Shown here piece after piece: positions 15,211-23,643 of a stretch of DNA of 27,445 bases. Under the pieces are notes generated by a model. The model was not told where the DNA came from. It searched no databases and saw only the letters and a list, made by a program, of their open reading frames with translations. The stretch lies in NCBI GenBank assembly GCA_029555925.1, contig JAKPQU010000034.1, forward strand, positions 1 to 27,445. The letters are read 5' to 3'. This DNA is from Bacillota bacterium. Its GTDB lineage: Bacteria; Eremiobacterota; SpSt-956; JAKJGF01. Positions within the stretch are counted from its first letter, which is position 1. Each line of letters opens with the position of its first letter. The position numbers and the translations under genes are program-made.

Positions 15211-15240
15211 TTGAAAGAGGGTGAAAGTTAACCACATAAT
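15211..15240 (+). promoter_or_regulatory. Possible outward promoter in the IS right end
   Basis: TTGAAA (15211-15216) and CATAAT (15235-15240) with an 18-base spacer point out of the element toward the membrane protein gene at 15278. Such outward promoters are known in several IS families. The match is fair, not perfect. Confidence 0.4.
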
Positions 15241-15277
15241 TTTATATCAAAGTACTAGCGGAAGAGCATCGAAATAT

Positions 15278-17017
15278 ATGAAAAAAATTAATCTATCTCT
15301 GGAACTAATTTTATTGTTGACATCATTCCTCCTTATAATAACATATAATTTTAAATTTCCCCTTGATGCCGATGTACACTTTGTTATTAAATCCGGAGAA
15401 GAAATATGGCAGACAGGCAGTTTCCCTGTTTATGATGTATTTAGCTGGGTTCCTGTGAACTTAAAAGTGCCCTATATAAATGTAGAGTGGTTGAGTTGTC
15501 TGATTCTTTATCTGGTATATCATACGGGAGGATTTCTTTCCGTAACAATCTATAAAACATTTCTCTATGGAGTCAGTTATTTTATACTTTTCCCGTTTCT
15601 TAAAAATAAATATGGTTCTTTACCATCATTGCTGGCCATAATTATAGCTATCTATACAGGAAGATTATTTTTATCGCCAAGAGCTATGATTTATTCGGCA
15701 ATTTTTTTTCCTATCATAACATATATGCTGTTACTGGACAGAAAAACGTTTTTTAATAAAAAACAGTTCCTGTATTTTTTTATAATTTTCTTATTATGGA
15801 TAAATTTTCATGGCGGTTTTTTTGTGGGACTTGTCTATTTATATACAGGTTTTGTCATAAATTATTTTTGTAAAATACAGAATATGGAATATAAAAAGAA
15901 AAAAGAGTTATTGTTATATTATTTATTACTAATGGCTGTCTGTCTGATTGCTACCCTTATTACGCCTTATGGGCCTGGAATGCTCCTGAAAACCTTTGTC
16001 TATTTTACTCCTCAATCCATTAGAATTTTTATTCAGGGTAATACTGAATATCAATCTCCTCTCTCATTTGTAAAAATATTTCAGGATTATTTTCTTGTCC
16101 TGCTGTCAGGTTCAGGTTTTTTATTGTTTTATTTTTTTAAATTTCGACTGAAGCCCTCTGCAATGGAAATATATTCTTTTATTTTTTTTATGCTTATTTC
16201 GCTGCAGGCAGTCAGAAATATTCAGTTGTTCAGCGTTGCTATTATTCCCGCTTTTTCTTTTATAATCTCCTCCACGTTTAATCTGGCGAAAGAAAGTAAG
16301 TTTTTTAAGCAAGAGATTTTTTTTAAGCCAGAGTTGCATTATATTTTTTTACTCTTAAAGATTGTCTCTCTTTATCTGATTTTATGGCATTTCAGTGCTA
16401 TATTGCCGGAAACAGATCCTTCAGGTACGAAGACGATACAGAAATTATTTCCTGTCAATTTAAAGGAATTTCTTATGAAAAATGATTTGCCTTCAAATTT
16501 ATATAACCATGAAATTATTGGCTGTTATTTACTTTTTCATACCTATCCCGGATATAAAGTGAGCATTGATACAAGAGACAGACTTGTTTATTCCTCAGAT
16601 TATTATATAGAAATCAGTCAGACATTTCATAATCCTGAGAAATTTATTACCTTTGTGGATAAATATAAAATTGATCTTTGTATAATGGATGCAAAATATC
16701 ATCCCGATTTGCTGGCATCTCATAAGGGAGGTTGGGTTCTTCTGTATGAAGAGGGAAGATATAAACTTTATTTGAGAGATAATGAAAGAAACAAGAATAT
16801 TATTGAAAGATTTAGAAATGATGAACTTTTTTATCCGAATATTTATGAATGTCATGCTTTTTTATATTTAAATTTCATTGAGCTAAAAGATTATAGAAAA
16901 GCCAGGAAATATTTGAGAAAATTAATTAATTATTATCCTGAAGATAAAAAATTATGGTCTTATCTAAGAGAACTGAATAGACTTATTGAAGAGGATAATT
17001 ATAAGAAAGGAAGGTAA
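15278..17017 (+). CDS. Polytopic membrane protein, glycosyltransferase-like, with C-terminal helical repeats
   Basis: The 579-residue protein has about ten hydrophobic helices. After the first helix comes the motif DADVHFVIKSGEEIW with Asp32, His34 and Asp53 (FPVYDVFSW). This resembles the D-x-x-H...G...P..D.FS loop of a group of GT-C-like integral membrane proteins. The C-terminal soluble part ends in a TPR-like helical pair (LNFIELKDYRKARKYLRKL). I start at ATG 15278; the frame stays open to a GTG at 15221, but that lies inside the IS. No Shine-Dalgarno is visible because the IS end lies 7 bases upstream, so the natural 5' region has been displaced. nadE begins 6 bases after the stop. Confidence 0.72.
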   Translation: MKKINLSLELILLLTSFLLIITYNFKFPLDADVHFVIKSGEEIWQTGSFPVYDVFSWVPVNLKVPYINVEWLSCLILYLVYHTGGFLSVTIYKTFLYGVSYFILFPFLKNKYGSLPSLLAIIIAIYTGRLFLSPRAMIYSAIFFPIITYMLLLDRKTFFNKKQFLYFFIIFLLWINFHGGFFVGLVYLYTGFVINYFCKIQNMEYKKKKELLLYYLLLMAVCLIATLITPYGPGMLLKTFVYFTPQSIRIFIQGNTEYQSPLSFVKIFQDYFLVLLSGSGFLLFYFFKFRLKPSAMEIYSFIFFMLISLQAVRNIQLFSVAIIPAFSFIISSTFNLAKESKFFKQEIFFKPELHYIFLLLKIVSLYLILWHFSAILPETDPSGTKTIQKLFPVNLKEFLMKNDLPSNLYNHEIIGCYLLFHTYPGYKVSIDTRDRLVYSSDYYIEISQTFHNPEKFITFVDKYKIDLCIMDAKYHPDLLASHKGGWVLLYEEGRYKLYLRDNERNKNIIERFRNDELFYPNIYECHAFLYLNFIELKDYRKARKYLRKLINYYPEDKKLWSYLRELNRLIEEDNYKKGR

Positions 17018-17023
17018 ATTGTT

Positions 17024-18754
17024 ATGAGTATACTTCGTATGGCTCTCGGACAGATAAATACTACAGTCGGTGATTTTAAAGGTAATCTTAAGAAAGTAAT
17101 AGATTGCCTGAATATGGGAAGAGAAAACAATGTGGATATGGTAATATTTCCTGAATTAACCACTACCGGTTATCCCCCTGAAGATTTACTCCTCAAACCC
17201 AGTTTTATAGAGGCAAACCTGAATATGCTGAAACAGGTCATTTCATCAAGCAACGGCATAGGCTGTATCCTGGGATTTGTAGAAGGTGAGAAAGAACTTT
17301 ATAATTCCGCCGCTTTCATATATGACGGGAGATTGCTCGGAACATGTCAGAAACTGCTTCTTCCCAATTACGGCGTTTTTGATGAAAAAAGATATTTTAC
17401 GGCGGGAGATAAACATACGGTATTTGATACGGGACAGGTAAAACTGGGAGTCAATATCTGTGAAGACATATGGTTTGAAGATGTTACAAGGTTTCAATCC
17501 CTGAAAGGCGACGCGGAAATAATAATAAATATTTCTTCTTCCCCCTATCACAGAGCTAAATGGAAAATCAGACAGGACCTTATATCTATGAGGGCAACTG
17601 ACAACAATGTAATTATTGTCTATGTCAATCAGGTGGGAGGGCAGGATGAACTTGTTTTTGACGGACAGAGCCTTGTTATGGGCCCAAATGGCGAAATTAT
17701 TGCCATGGGAAAACATTTCGAAGAAGATTTTGTCATATTCGATATAGATACGGTAAAACTCAGACATAACAGACTCAATAACAGCCAGTTCCAGAAAAGA
17801 AAAGCTCTCTTTCAGGCAACCGAAAAACTCCGTCTCGTAAAACTGGAAGAATGGTATGAAAAACCTGATAAAAAGGTCATACCTTTCAGAGAAATAAGGC
17901 CTTTATGCGATGAAGAAGAAATATATTCTGCTCTTGTCCTGGGCCTCCGGGATTATGTGAGAAAAAACGGATTCAAGAAAGTTGTCCTGGGCCTTAGCGG
18001 AGGTATAGATTCTGCTCTTTCCGCCGCTATCGCAGTCGATGCTCTTGGGAAAGAACATGTGACAGGTGTTGCCATGCCTTCCATGTATTCTTCTGAGGGC
18101 AGTGTCACTGATGCCAGAAAACTTGCGGAAAATCTCGGCATAGAATTTATGATCGTGCCTATAACAGATATATTTAACAGTTACGAAAAAACTTTTTCCG
18201 ATCTCTTTAAAGGTCTTTCTTCCGATGTTACGGAAGAAAATCTTCAGGCGAGGATAAGAGGAAATATACTTATGGCTCTGTCCAACAAGTTTAATTCCCT
18301 CGTTCTTGCCACTGGAAATAAAAGTGAAATAAGTGTCGGATACTGCACTCTTTACGGAGATATGGTAGGAGGTTTTTCAGTCATAAAAGACCTTCCTAAA
18401 GAACTTGTTTATAAACTGTCCCGTTATAAAAATACCGAGGCAGGATACTGTGTCATTCCTGAAAATACGATAGACAAACCTCCTTCCGCAGAACTGCGCC
18501 CCGAGCAGAAAGATGAAGACAGTCTCCCTCCTTACCCTGTTCTGGACCCTATACTGGAAGCCTATGTGGAAGAAAATAAAAGTATCAGAGATATAGTGAA
18601 TATGGGTTATAAGGAAGAAGTCGTAAAAGATGTTATGCGCCTTGTTGACAGGAGTGAATTCAAGAGACGTCAGGGGGCGCCGGGGATAAAGATAACTCCA
18701 AGGGCCTTCGGGAAAGACAGGAGAATGCCTGTAACAAACGGATACAGAGGTTAA
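17024..18754 (+). CDS. nadE: Glutamine-dependent NAD+ synthetase
   Basis: The 576-residue enzyme makes NAD+ from deamido-NAD+, ATP and glutamine, the last step of NAD synthesis. The N-terminal nitrilase-type amidase releases ammonia with the Glu-Lys-Cys triad Glu44 (FPELTTTGYPP), Lys110 (QKLLLPNYGVF) and Cys146 (NICEDIW). The C-terminal synthetase domain has the ATP-binding loop LSGGIDSALSAA and TGNKSEISVGYCT. Length is normal for the two-domain bacterial form. AAGGAAGG, overlapping the end of the preceding gene, serves the ATG. It is an essential gene that appears to be co-transcribed with a membrane protein gene whose promoter region was altered by an IS. Confidence 0.97.
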   Translation: MSILRMALGQINTTVGDFKGNLKKVIDCLNMGRENNVDMVIFPELTTTGYPPEDLLLKPSFIEANLNMLKQVISSSNGIGCILGFVEGEKELYNSAAFIYDGRLLGTCQKLLLPNYGVFDEKRYFTAGDKHTVFDTGQVKLGVNICEDIWFEDVTRFQSLKGDAEIIINISSSPYHRAKWKIRQDLISMRATDNNVIIVYVNQVGGQDELVFDGQSLVMGPNGEIIAMGKHFEEDFVIFDIDTVKLRHNRLNNSQFQKRKALFQATEKLRLVKLEEWYEKPDKKVIPFREIRPLCDEEEIYSALVLGLRDYVRKNGFKKVVLGLSGGIDSALSAAIAVDALGKEHVTGVAMPSMYSSEGSVTDARKLAENLGIEFMIVPITDIFNSYEKTFSDLFKGLSSDVTEENLQARIRGNILMALSNKFNSLVLATGNKSEISVGYCTLYGDMVGGFSVIKDLPKELVYKLSRYKNTEAGYCVIPENTIDKPPSAELRPEQKDEDSLPPYPVLDPILEAYVEENKSIRDIVNMGYKEEVVKDVMRLVDRSEFKRRQGAPGIKITPRAFGKDRRMPVTNGYRG

Positions 18755-18763
18755 GAAAACTAA

Positions 18764-18795
18764 AGGGGGGCTGATTATTCAGCCCCCTATGTTTT
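18764..18795 (+). terminator. Intrinsic terminator after nadE
   Basis: A 9-bp GC-rich stem (gggggctga with tcagccccc, loop ttat) is followed by tatgtttta. It lies 10 bases after the nadE stop. It also faces the convergent lipoprotein gene and may serve both. Confidence 0.85.
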
Positions 18796-18861
18796 ACAGT
18801 AAAACGCTTTTAATTAATTAAAATAATTACGCAATACCTTTTTTTTTCTTTAGTTAATTTT

Positions 18862-19227
18862 TTATTTGGTTTCGCCGGTTGCGCCAGTTTCAGCAGGTGC
18901 AGCTTCGCCAGTTGCGCCAGTGGTAACTTCGCCGGTTGTACCAGTAGTACTTTCGCCAGTTGCGCCAGTGGTAACTTCACCGGTTGTACCAGTAGTACTT
19001 TCACCAGTTGCGCCAGTGGTAACTTCGCCAGTTGTGCCAGTGGTAGTTTCACCAGTTGCTGCAGGTGTTAATTCGCCAGTTGCTGCAGCAGGTGTTTCTC
19101 CGGCTGGAGGTGTTGCTTCGCCGCCGCCCTTATTACAACCAACCATTACGAAGTATAAACCTACTAAAAGAAGGCAAAGAATAATAGCTGTTTTACTGGA
19201 AAAACTACTGCGGATGATTTTTGACAT
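18862..19227 (-). CDS. Small lipoprotein with TTGxTGEx octapeptide repeats
   Basis: The 121-residue product starts with a charged stretch and a hydrophobic helix ending in the lipobox-like VMVGC, so Cys31 is probably lipid-modified and the protein anchored at the cell surface or in the periplasm. The mature part is almost only Thr, Gly, Glu, Ala, Ser and Val in an octapeptide rhythm (TTGTTGEV, TTGATGES). It is extended and disordered rather than true collagen, since Gly is not every third residue. AAAGGA is about 14 bases before the ATG, which is far. Function is unknown; a spacer or surface coat is plausible. Confidence 0.75.
   Translation of the reverse strand: MSKIIRSSFSSKTAIILCLLLVGLYFVMVGCNKGGGEATPPAGETPAAATGELTPAATGETTTGTTGEVTTGATGESTTGTTGEVTTGATGESTTGTTGEVTTGATGEAAPAETGATGETK
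18907..19050. repeat. Three tandem 48-bp units inside the lipoprotein gene
   Basis: Units begin at 18907, 18955 and 19003. Units 1 and 2 differ by one base; unit 3 has several changes. Each encodes 16 residues, i.e. two octapeptides, so gain or loss of a unit keeps the frame. Confidence 0.92.
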
Positions 19228-19785
19228 ACGTTTTTTACCGATCCTTTCTACTTTTTAAGATTTTTTTGATTTTAAAAAGTTTTATTATAGGTTAGTTAGA
19301 TATAATAGCACATTAATTTTAAATTGTCCAGTATATAAAAAAAAAATTTGTCTTTAAAAGGATAATTCATTTTTATGAAACTTTTTTTTGCCATAAATAA
19401 TTCAAATTCTTATAATCTCTAAATAGATTTTTTTATTTATCTTAATTTTTATAAAATTTTTTTACGATACATGACCGATTGTGTCAGTCTTTACTCATTA
19501 TTTTCTCCATAAAATTTTCAGAGGAAATCGGATCTTATCTGGATTTAAATTCTGATTATATTATTGATATAAAGTTATATATAGTATTATTTAAAAAATA
19601 TTTACATTATAAATATCTTTTGTTTTTTGAGATTTCCATGCCTGTCTCTATGGGATTGGATCTTTACCCTTACGTGATAACGGTTTTTAAAAGACTCTGC
19701 AAAAATACAGAATATTCTAGAGAAATAAAAATTATTATAAGGCTTCAGCAGTCTGCGGTCATCTATTGCAGAATGTTTATATAAA
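19228..19785. other. Gene-poor AT-rich stretch
   Basis: These 558 bp lie upstream of the lipoprotein gene and downstream of the secreted protein gene, both on the minus strand. A TATAAT on the minus strand (19289-19284) may be the lipoprotein promoter, but I see no good -35. A plus-strand frame from TTG 19479 to 19784 has no ribosome site and an odd composition, and I do not accept it as a gene. Nothing else is supported. Confidence 0.6.
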
Positions 19786-20436
19786 TTATTTGATATTTTT
19801 CAGCCATTTGCTTATATGAAATCCTTTTTTGTCGCCTGTTACAATGGCTTCTCCTTCTTTCCCCTGACCGGAAGTGAAATCTGTTATTTTAACCGTACAG
19901 GTTCCGTCTTTATTTAAAGATTTAAATTCTGAAATCCAGCGACCTTTATAGCCTTCTCTGTTACTCCAGGGATATTTCCCGGAAGCGGACGGATATTCAA
20001 CGAGAACGGTTTCTTTGCAGACAGGATAAAATTTATTATTCTTCCATCTCAACAATTTATAGGGAGTAAAACGTACATCTGATACAGGTTTTGTACATAT
20101 TATTTCTATGGAGCCATCCATGTCTGTATCCCCGGCTATTTCTATCAGGCTCGAACCGAAATCCCAGGAACCGAATGTCAGGGGATCTCCTATATCGGAA
20201 TTTTTCGGCCCTGCCCATATGGCTTGTCCTGATGAGTTAAGAACTATAATCTGGCCGAAGGCCCCCATGTTTTCATCTACCCTGTAAATTTTAATAAGGA
20301 TTTCTTCTTTTTTTCCGTCATTGTTCAGGTCAACTGCGAATTTTTGATATATATCTCCTGTTTTTGGCTGGCTGTATTGAGCCATAGCAGGCAAGATACA
20401 TAAGAAAAATAAAATTACGGGAAATAATTTTTTCAT
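19786..20436 (-). CDS. Secreted protein with calcium-loop-like (EF/dockerin-type) motifs
   Basis: The 216-residue protein has a clear signal peptide (MKKLFPVILFFLCILPAMAQ). The mature part shows two acidic loops, DLNNDGKKEE and DTDMDGSIEI, each placed before a beta strand, as in FG-GAP/VCBS beta-propeller repeats that bind calcium. The chain is too short for a full propeller. I start at ATG 20436 because GAGGTG lies well before it; an ATG 9 bases upstream overlaps that site. It lies 77 bp from the start side of the gap with the polysaccharide deacetylase gene, same strand. Function is unknown; surface binding is likely. Confidence 0.72.
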   Translation of the reverse strand: MKKLFPVILFFLCILPAMAQYSQPKTGDIYQKFAVDLNNDGKKEEILIKIYRVDENMGAFGQIIVLNSSGQAIWAGPKNSDIGDPLTFGSWDFGSSLIEIAGDTDMDGSIEIICTKPVSDVRFTPYKLLRWKNNKFYPVCKETVLVEYPSASGKYPWSNREGYKGRWISEFKSLNKDGTCTVKITDFTSGQGKEGEAIVTGDKKGFHISKWLKNIK

Positions 20437-20492
20437 ACACATCACCTCTTCTTAAAAAAATTTCTGTATGGCAGTCAGACTGATAACAGGTT

Positions 20493-21314
20493 TCATTTTT
20501 TATTTAAATCTCTGAGCATTTCTTTTACTGTCTGGAATTTGTAGCCTTTCTTTTTGAGTGTTTCTATTATCTGCGGTAAAATTTCTATTGTCTGCTGAAT
20601 ACCGTCATGAAGAAGGATTATTCCGCCGGGGTTTATATGTTCCATAGTATTTGTTTCCAGAATTTTATCGGAAGGTTTCAAATAATCTGCCGGATCATCT
20701 GTCCATAGTACTGTAGTCAGGCCAATATCCATGGCAGCATTGATTACTTTTGAGTCATACTGTCCTCCGGGTGGACGGCAGAAAGCCATATCCACACCTG
20801 TAGTAGCTTTTATCACATCATTACATGCCTGCCATTCCACTTTAATTTCATCCTCGGGGATGTATGTCAGGTTTACATGATTATAGGTATGATTGCCTAT
20901 CATATGCCCGTTCTTTACCTCTGCTCTTACAAGTTCCGGATGCCTTTCCGCCATCTTACCTACAACAAAGAATGTTGCTTTTACATCATATTTCTTTAAT
21001 ACCTTCAGTAGTTTCATTGTATAGACCGGATGGGGACCATCGTCGAAAGTGAGGGCTACTGCTCTAATCTTCGGATTTCCTTTTATCAGTTTTCTATAAA
21101 GTAGTCCTTTCCTTAATTCTCTGTCATGCTGGGCCTGCAGCTCTTCCGGTGATTTATAAACTTCAGTAAGGGCTCTGAGCCAGAACTTATCGAGTCTTTC
21201 ATTCTGTTTATCCGTATCGGAACCTGCCAGTAATTTATAGTGATTCACAAGAATTAATAATATTATTATCAAGGTTATAGCTATTAATATATGAATCTTT
21301 TTGAAATAATGCAT
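20493..21314 (-). CDS. Polysaccharide deacetylase, membrane-anchored (CE4/NodB)
   Basis: The 273-residue protein has an N-terminal membrane anchor (IHILIAITLIIILLILV) and a NodB domain. CE4 enzymes remove acetyl groups from peptidoglycan or other GlcNAc polymers outside the membrane. All five motifs are visible: ALTFDDGPH with Asp91 and the metal ligand Asp92, GNHTYNH with the two metal-binding histidines, RPPGG, a DDPAD segment after VLWT, and ILLHDG. The ATG at 21314 has GGAG 4-8 bases upstream; a longer frame starts at a TTG (21362) and lacks a site. Substrate is not certain, but the gene sits among envelope genes and faces an acyltransferase of similar theme. Confidence 0.92.
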   Translation of the reverse strand: MHYFKKIHILIAITLIIILLILVNHYKLLAGSDTDKQNERLDKFWLRALTEVYKSPEELQAQHDRELRKGLLYRKLIKGNPKIRAVALTFDDGPHPVYTMKLLKVLKKYDVKATFFVVGKMAERHPELVRAEVKNGHMIGNHTYNHVNLTYIPEDEIKVEWQACNDVIKATTGVDMAFCRPPGGQYDSKVINAAMDIGLTTVLWTDDPADYLKPSDKILETNTMEHINPGGIILLHDGIQQTIEILPQIIETLKKKGYKFQTVKEMLRDLNKK

Positions 21315-21500
21315 ATTTCTCCGTTCACCTCTACTTTTTTGATTTTCCTTTGTTGATAACAACCCGGGTCAGATTATCTTTATAATTATTCTGAATAAAC
21401 TTCTTAAAACCTTTCTTATTTTTTACCGGGGGGAATAATTTTCTTTTTAATAGAAATAGAGAAAATCCAGCCTGCAGGGAACGCAATAATATGTATCAGG

Positions 21501-21857
21501 TCAGCAGTAAGCAATGATAATTATTGTTGCTACTATGGCTTCTTCATAATCCAGACCTTTCACTATGTGACTGCAGGCGGAAATAATGAGCAGAATAATT
21601 GTCAGGCACCATGCAACCCTTTTCCTCCTCCATAACTGTCCTGATAAAAGCAGGAGGTCGAAACCGGCAAGTGTCGCAGAAAGTCGCCCTCCCTGTCTTA
21701 TTTCAAGCGGTAGATATGATTTTATCAGGGTCAACCTTACTGCCAGTACAGGTGTTATTGCAGAGATTATATTAATAATACCCATTACGGCTGTCAGTAA
21801 TGAAACAGCCCGTATATTCCAGATGTCGAATGAAAAAGATCTTATTGATTTCCACAT
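21501..21857 (-). CDS. Small membrane protein resembling the last helices of MprF
   Basis: The 118-residue product has three or four membrane helices. It resembles the part of MprF/LysX-type proteins that lies just before the cytosolic aminoacyl-transferase domain: a helix pair, then LPLEIRQGGRLSATLAGFDLL, LWRRKRVAWCL and SHIVKGLDYEEA. No transferase domain follows: the frame ends, and other frames in 21363-21500 are short. A +frame continuation (LTADLIHIIAFPAGWIFS) would add about 30 residues. So it is either a remnant of a lysyl-phosphatidylglycerol synthase/flippase or a stand-alone module. The ribosome site is weak (GGGGAAAAG). Confidence 0.6.
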   Translation of the reverse strand: MWKSIRSFSFDIWNIRAVSLLTAVMGIINIISAITPVLAVRLTLIKSYLPLEIRQGGRLSATLAGFDLLLLSGQLWRRKRVAWCLTIILLIISACSHIVKGLDYEEAIVATIIIIAYC

Positions 21858-22263
21858 ATTTATAATAGTCTTTTCCCCGTGTTCTGATGAAAGATGGATG
21901 ATGATGACGGGATGCCTGTAAGTATAACATAAAAAGGGAGAAACTTTAAGAAAGACAAAATAGTATTTAGTGTAAAAATAGTGTAACGTAATTAATAGTA
22001 ATATGTGTTTGATAAACCCTTATTCTTCCTGTTCATTTTCCTTATAGTTTTTTTATTGTTATTTTCTATAAATTCTGTAAAATTAGATTTTACTAATTTA
22101 GTTTCAACATATTGACATTCCGTTGTAAATGGAATTAAAATATTTGTACTATCTCTATTAATGATGTCAACTAATTTACATTTATTTTCAGGTGTCACGT
22201 ATTATAAGTTACTGAATAATCCGGTATGGAATGTTATAATTCATTATTCAGGAGGTGTAGTAA
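21858..22263. other. Intergenic region between divergent genes
   Basis: The stretch separates the MprF-like fragment and the acyltransferase gene. A minus-strand frame from GTG 22198 to 21992 (68 residues, polar, Asn/Lys-rich) has no ribosome site and no recognisable family; it may be a gene remnant. A TATAAT at about 22230 could serve the plus-strand gene. Nothing else stands out. Confidence 0.45.
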
Positions 22264-23511
22264 ATGACAGCAATTAATCTGATTGATAGTGATATGAGCG
22301 TTATGGAAAAAGAAACGTCCCTGGCTGATAGAAAATCTTCAGGCGATGTTGGTAATATAGATAAACAATGCGCCAATTCTTCTGAACAAGAGAAGATGGA
22401 AGAGAAACCTCTGGTGGAAAAGAAAAAAGAACCTGCAGAAAAACCAAAAAGACTTGTTTCTCTTGATGCTTTTCGAGGCCTTACAATAGTGGGAATGTTG
22501 CTTGTAAATAATATTGCTCTCAATGACAGAACACCTGCCCACCTTACTCATGCTGCATGGAATCAGGGAGTAAACTTTGCCGATATGGTATTCCCATGGT
22601 TTCTTTTAATCGTCGGTGTTGCAATACCATATGCATCGGAGTCTCATTTTAAAAAAGGGTTTAGCCGGTGGAATTATATATTGAAAGCTTTCGGCCGCCT
22701 GATAACGCTTTTTTTGCTCGGATGCCTTATAGATTCAAGTATAGTCAAACAACCGGTAATAGGCCTGGGAGTTCTTCAATTGATAGGCCTCTCTTATTTT
22801 ATGGCTACTTTTCTTTACTGGTTACCCGGTGTATGGCGTGTAGTCACTGTTATAGTTTTTTTAGTGGGACACTGGGCTTTAATACGTTTTTACCCTGTTC
22901 CCGGTATGGAACCCGGTATATTTACGGAAGAACATAATGTTATTGCTTATATAAATCAGATTTATCTTCAACCACTTCATTTAAAGGGTCTCATTTCTGT
23001 TGTACCTGCATCTGCCATAGTACTTATAGGCACGATAACAGGTAATATTTTACAGTCTAAAGTTATGTCTCAAAAAGTGAAATTTGCATATATGTTCACT
23101 CTGTCTGTCGGAGCCGGTCTTTCAGGGTGGCTCTGGAGTCTGGATCTGCCTTTTAATAAACCTGTGTGGACTGCTTCATATATACTCTATACGGCCGGCT
23201 GGGGAATAATGGTACTGGGTCTCTTATATCTGGTGATAGATATTATCGGATGGCAGAAATGGAGCTTTCCCCTTGTCGTGTTCGGGGTAAATGCAATTCT
23301 GGCTTATGTGCTGCCGATAATGGTTAAATTGCATATTTTCCAGGAATGGATATGGGGAGCAAATATGTCCGTTATTCAGGTTTATCTTCAATTCTGTATT
23401 GACAGATGGGGACCTGTTATGGGGGGATGGGTCTATACTATATCTTATATTATGTTCTGGTGGGTAGTTTTATTTTATTTTTATAAAAAGAAGATATTTT
23501 TACGTGCTTAA
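22264..23511 (+). CDS. HGSNAT/NagX-like membrane acyltransferase
   Basis: The 415-residue protein has about ten membrane helices after a charged, disordered N-terminus of 60 residues (EKMEEKPLVEKKKEPAEK). The core shows the signature of the heparan-alpha-glucosaminide N-acetyltransferase and DUF5009 family: RLVSLDAFRGLTIVGMLLVN, then HAAWNQGVNFADMVFPWFLL with His96 as the likely acetyl-carrying residue. In the animal enzyme, acetyl from cytosolic acetyl-CoA is passed across the membrane to glucosamine. Bacterial members probably acetylate cell-wall or exogenous amino sugars. The extra N-terminal charged region is unusual. CAGGAGGTG before the ATG is a strong ribosome site. Confidence 0.85.
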   Translation: MTAINLIDSDMSVMEKETSLADRKSSGDVGNIDKQCANSSEQEKMEEKPLVEKKKEPAEKPKRLVSLDAFRGLTIVGMLLVNNIALNDRTPAHLTHAAWNQGVNFADMVFPWFLLIVGVAIPYASESHFKKGFSRWNYILKAFGRLITLFLLGCLIDSSIVKQPVIGLGVLQLIGLSYFMATFLYWLPGVWRVVTVIVFLVGHWALIRFYPVPGMEPGIFTEEHNVIAYINQIYLQPLHLKGLISVVPASAIVLIGTITGNILQSKVMSQKVKFAYMFTLSVGAGLSGWLWSLDLPFNKPVWTASYILYTAGWGIMVLGLLYLVIDIIGWQKWSFPLVVFGVNAILAYVLPIMVKLHIFQEWIWGANMSVIQVYLQFCIDRWGPVMGGWVYTISYIMFWWVVLFYFYKKKIFLRA

Positions 23512-23529
23512 TATATTTTATAGAATTTT

Positions 23530-23559
23530 ACTGACCTGAGCATAAGCATGTAATAAAAG
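23530..23559 (+). repeat. Flank module D, copy 2
   Basis: It is identical over 30 bp to 1029-1058 and, as there, is followed by a heptamer array after a short pyrimidine-rich link. It begins 18 bases after the acyltransferase stop. Confidence 0.8.
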
Positions 23560-23568
23560 TCTTCCTTC

Positions 23569-23596
23569 CGTCACACGTTACGCATTACGCGTCACG
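23569..23596. repeat. Heptamer array 8
   Basis: Four units, CGTCACA, CGTTACG, CATTACG and CGTCACG, follow module D. Unlike copy 2 (1068-1102) no B module follows, although a short tattatttatg echoes its start. Confidence 0.86.
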
Positions 23597-23643
23597 TATA
23601 TTATTTATGCTCACCACAGTAATTTCAGAAAGGAGTGCTGATT

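Larger units (their letters stand above)
14214..15270 (-). mobile_element. IS1-like insertion sequence, 1057 bp
   Basis: Terminal inverted repeats of about 25 bp bound the element: gatgctcttccgttagtact at 14214 and its inverse ending at 15270, with one mismatch in the first 24. They resemble the ends of IS1. One transposase gene fills the inside. I see no clear 8-9 bp target duplication next to the ends. Insertion was 7 bp before the start codon of the downstream membrane protein gene. Confidence 0.88.

Noticed and set aside
14205..15279. 8-9 bp target duplication around the IS
   Set aside because: The bases left (agaagaaaa) and right (gaaatatat) of the terminal repeats do not match in register.
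18862..19227. Collagen-like protein
   Set aside because: Glycine does not occur at every third residue; the period is eight residues.
18866..19258. Plus-strand frame of 130 codons rich in Val, Pro and Ser, opposite the lipoprotein gene
   Set aside because: The minus-strand frame has a signal peptide and lipobox; the plus frame is a by-product of the tandem units.
19479..19784. Plus-strand reading frame of 101 codons
   Set aside because: It starts at TTG with no ribosome site, shows no recognisable domain and lies in a generally AT-rich gap. A decayed gene is possible but not supported.
21992..22198. Minus-strand reading frame of 68 codons
   Set aside because: GTG start without ribosome site and no family resemblance; noted only within the intergenic entry.
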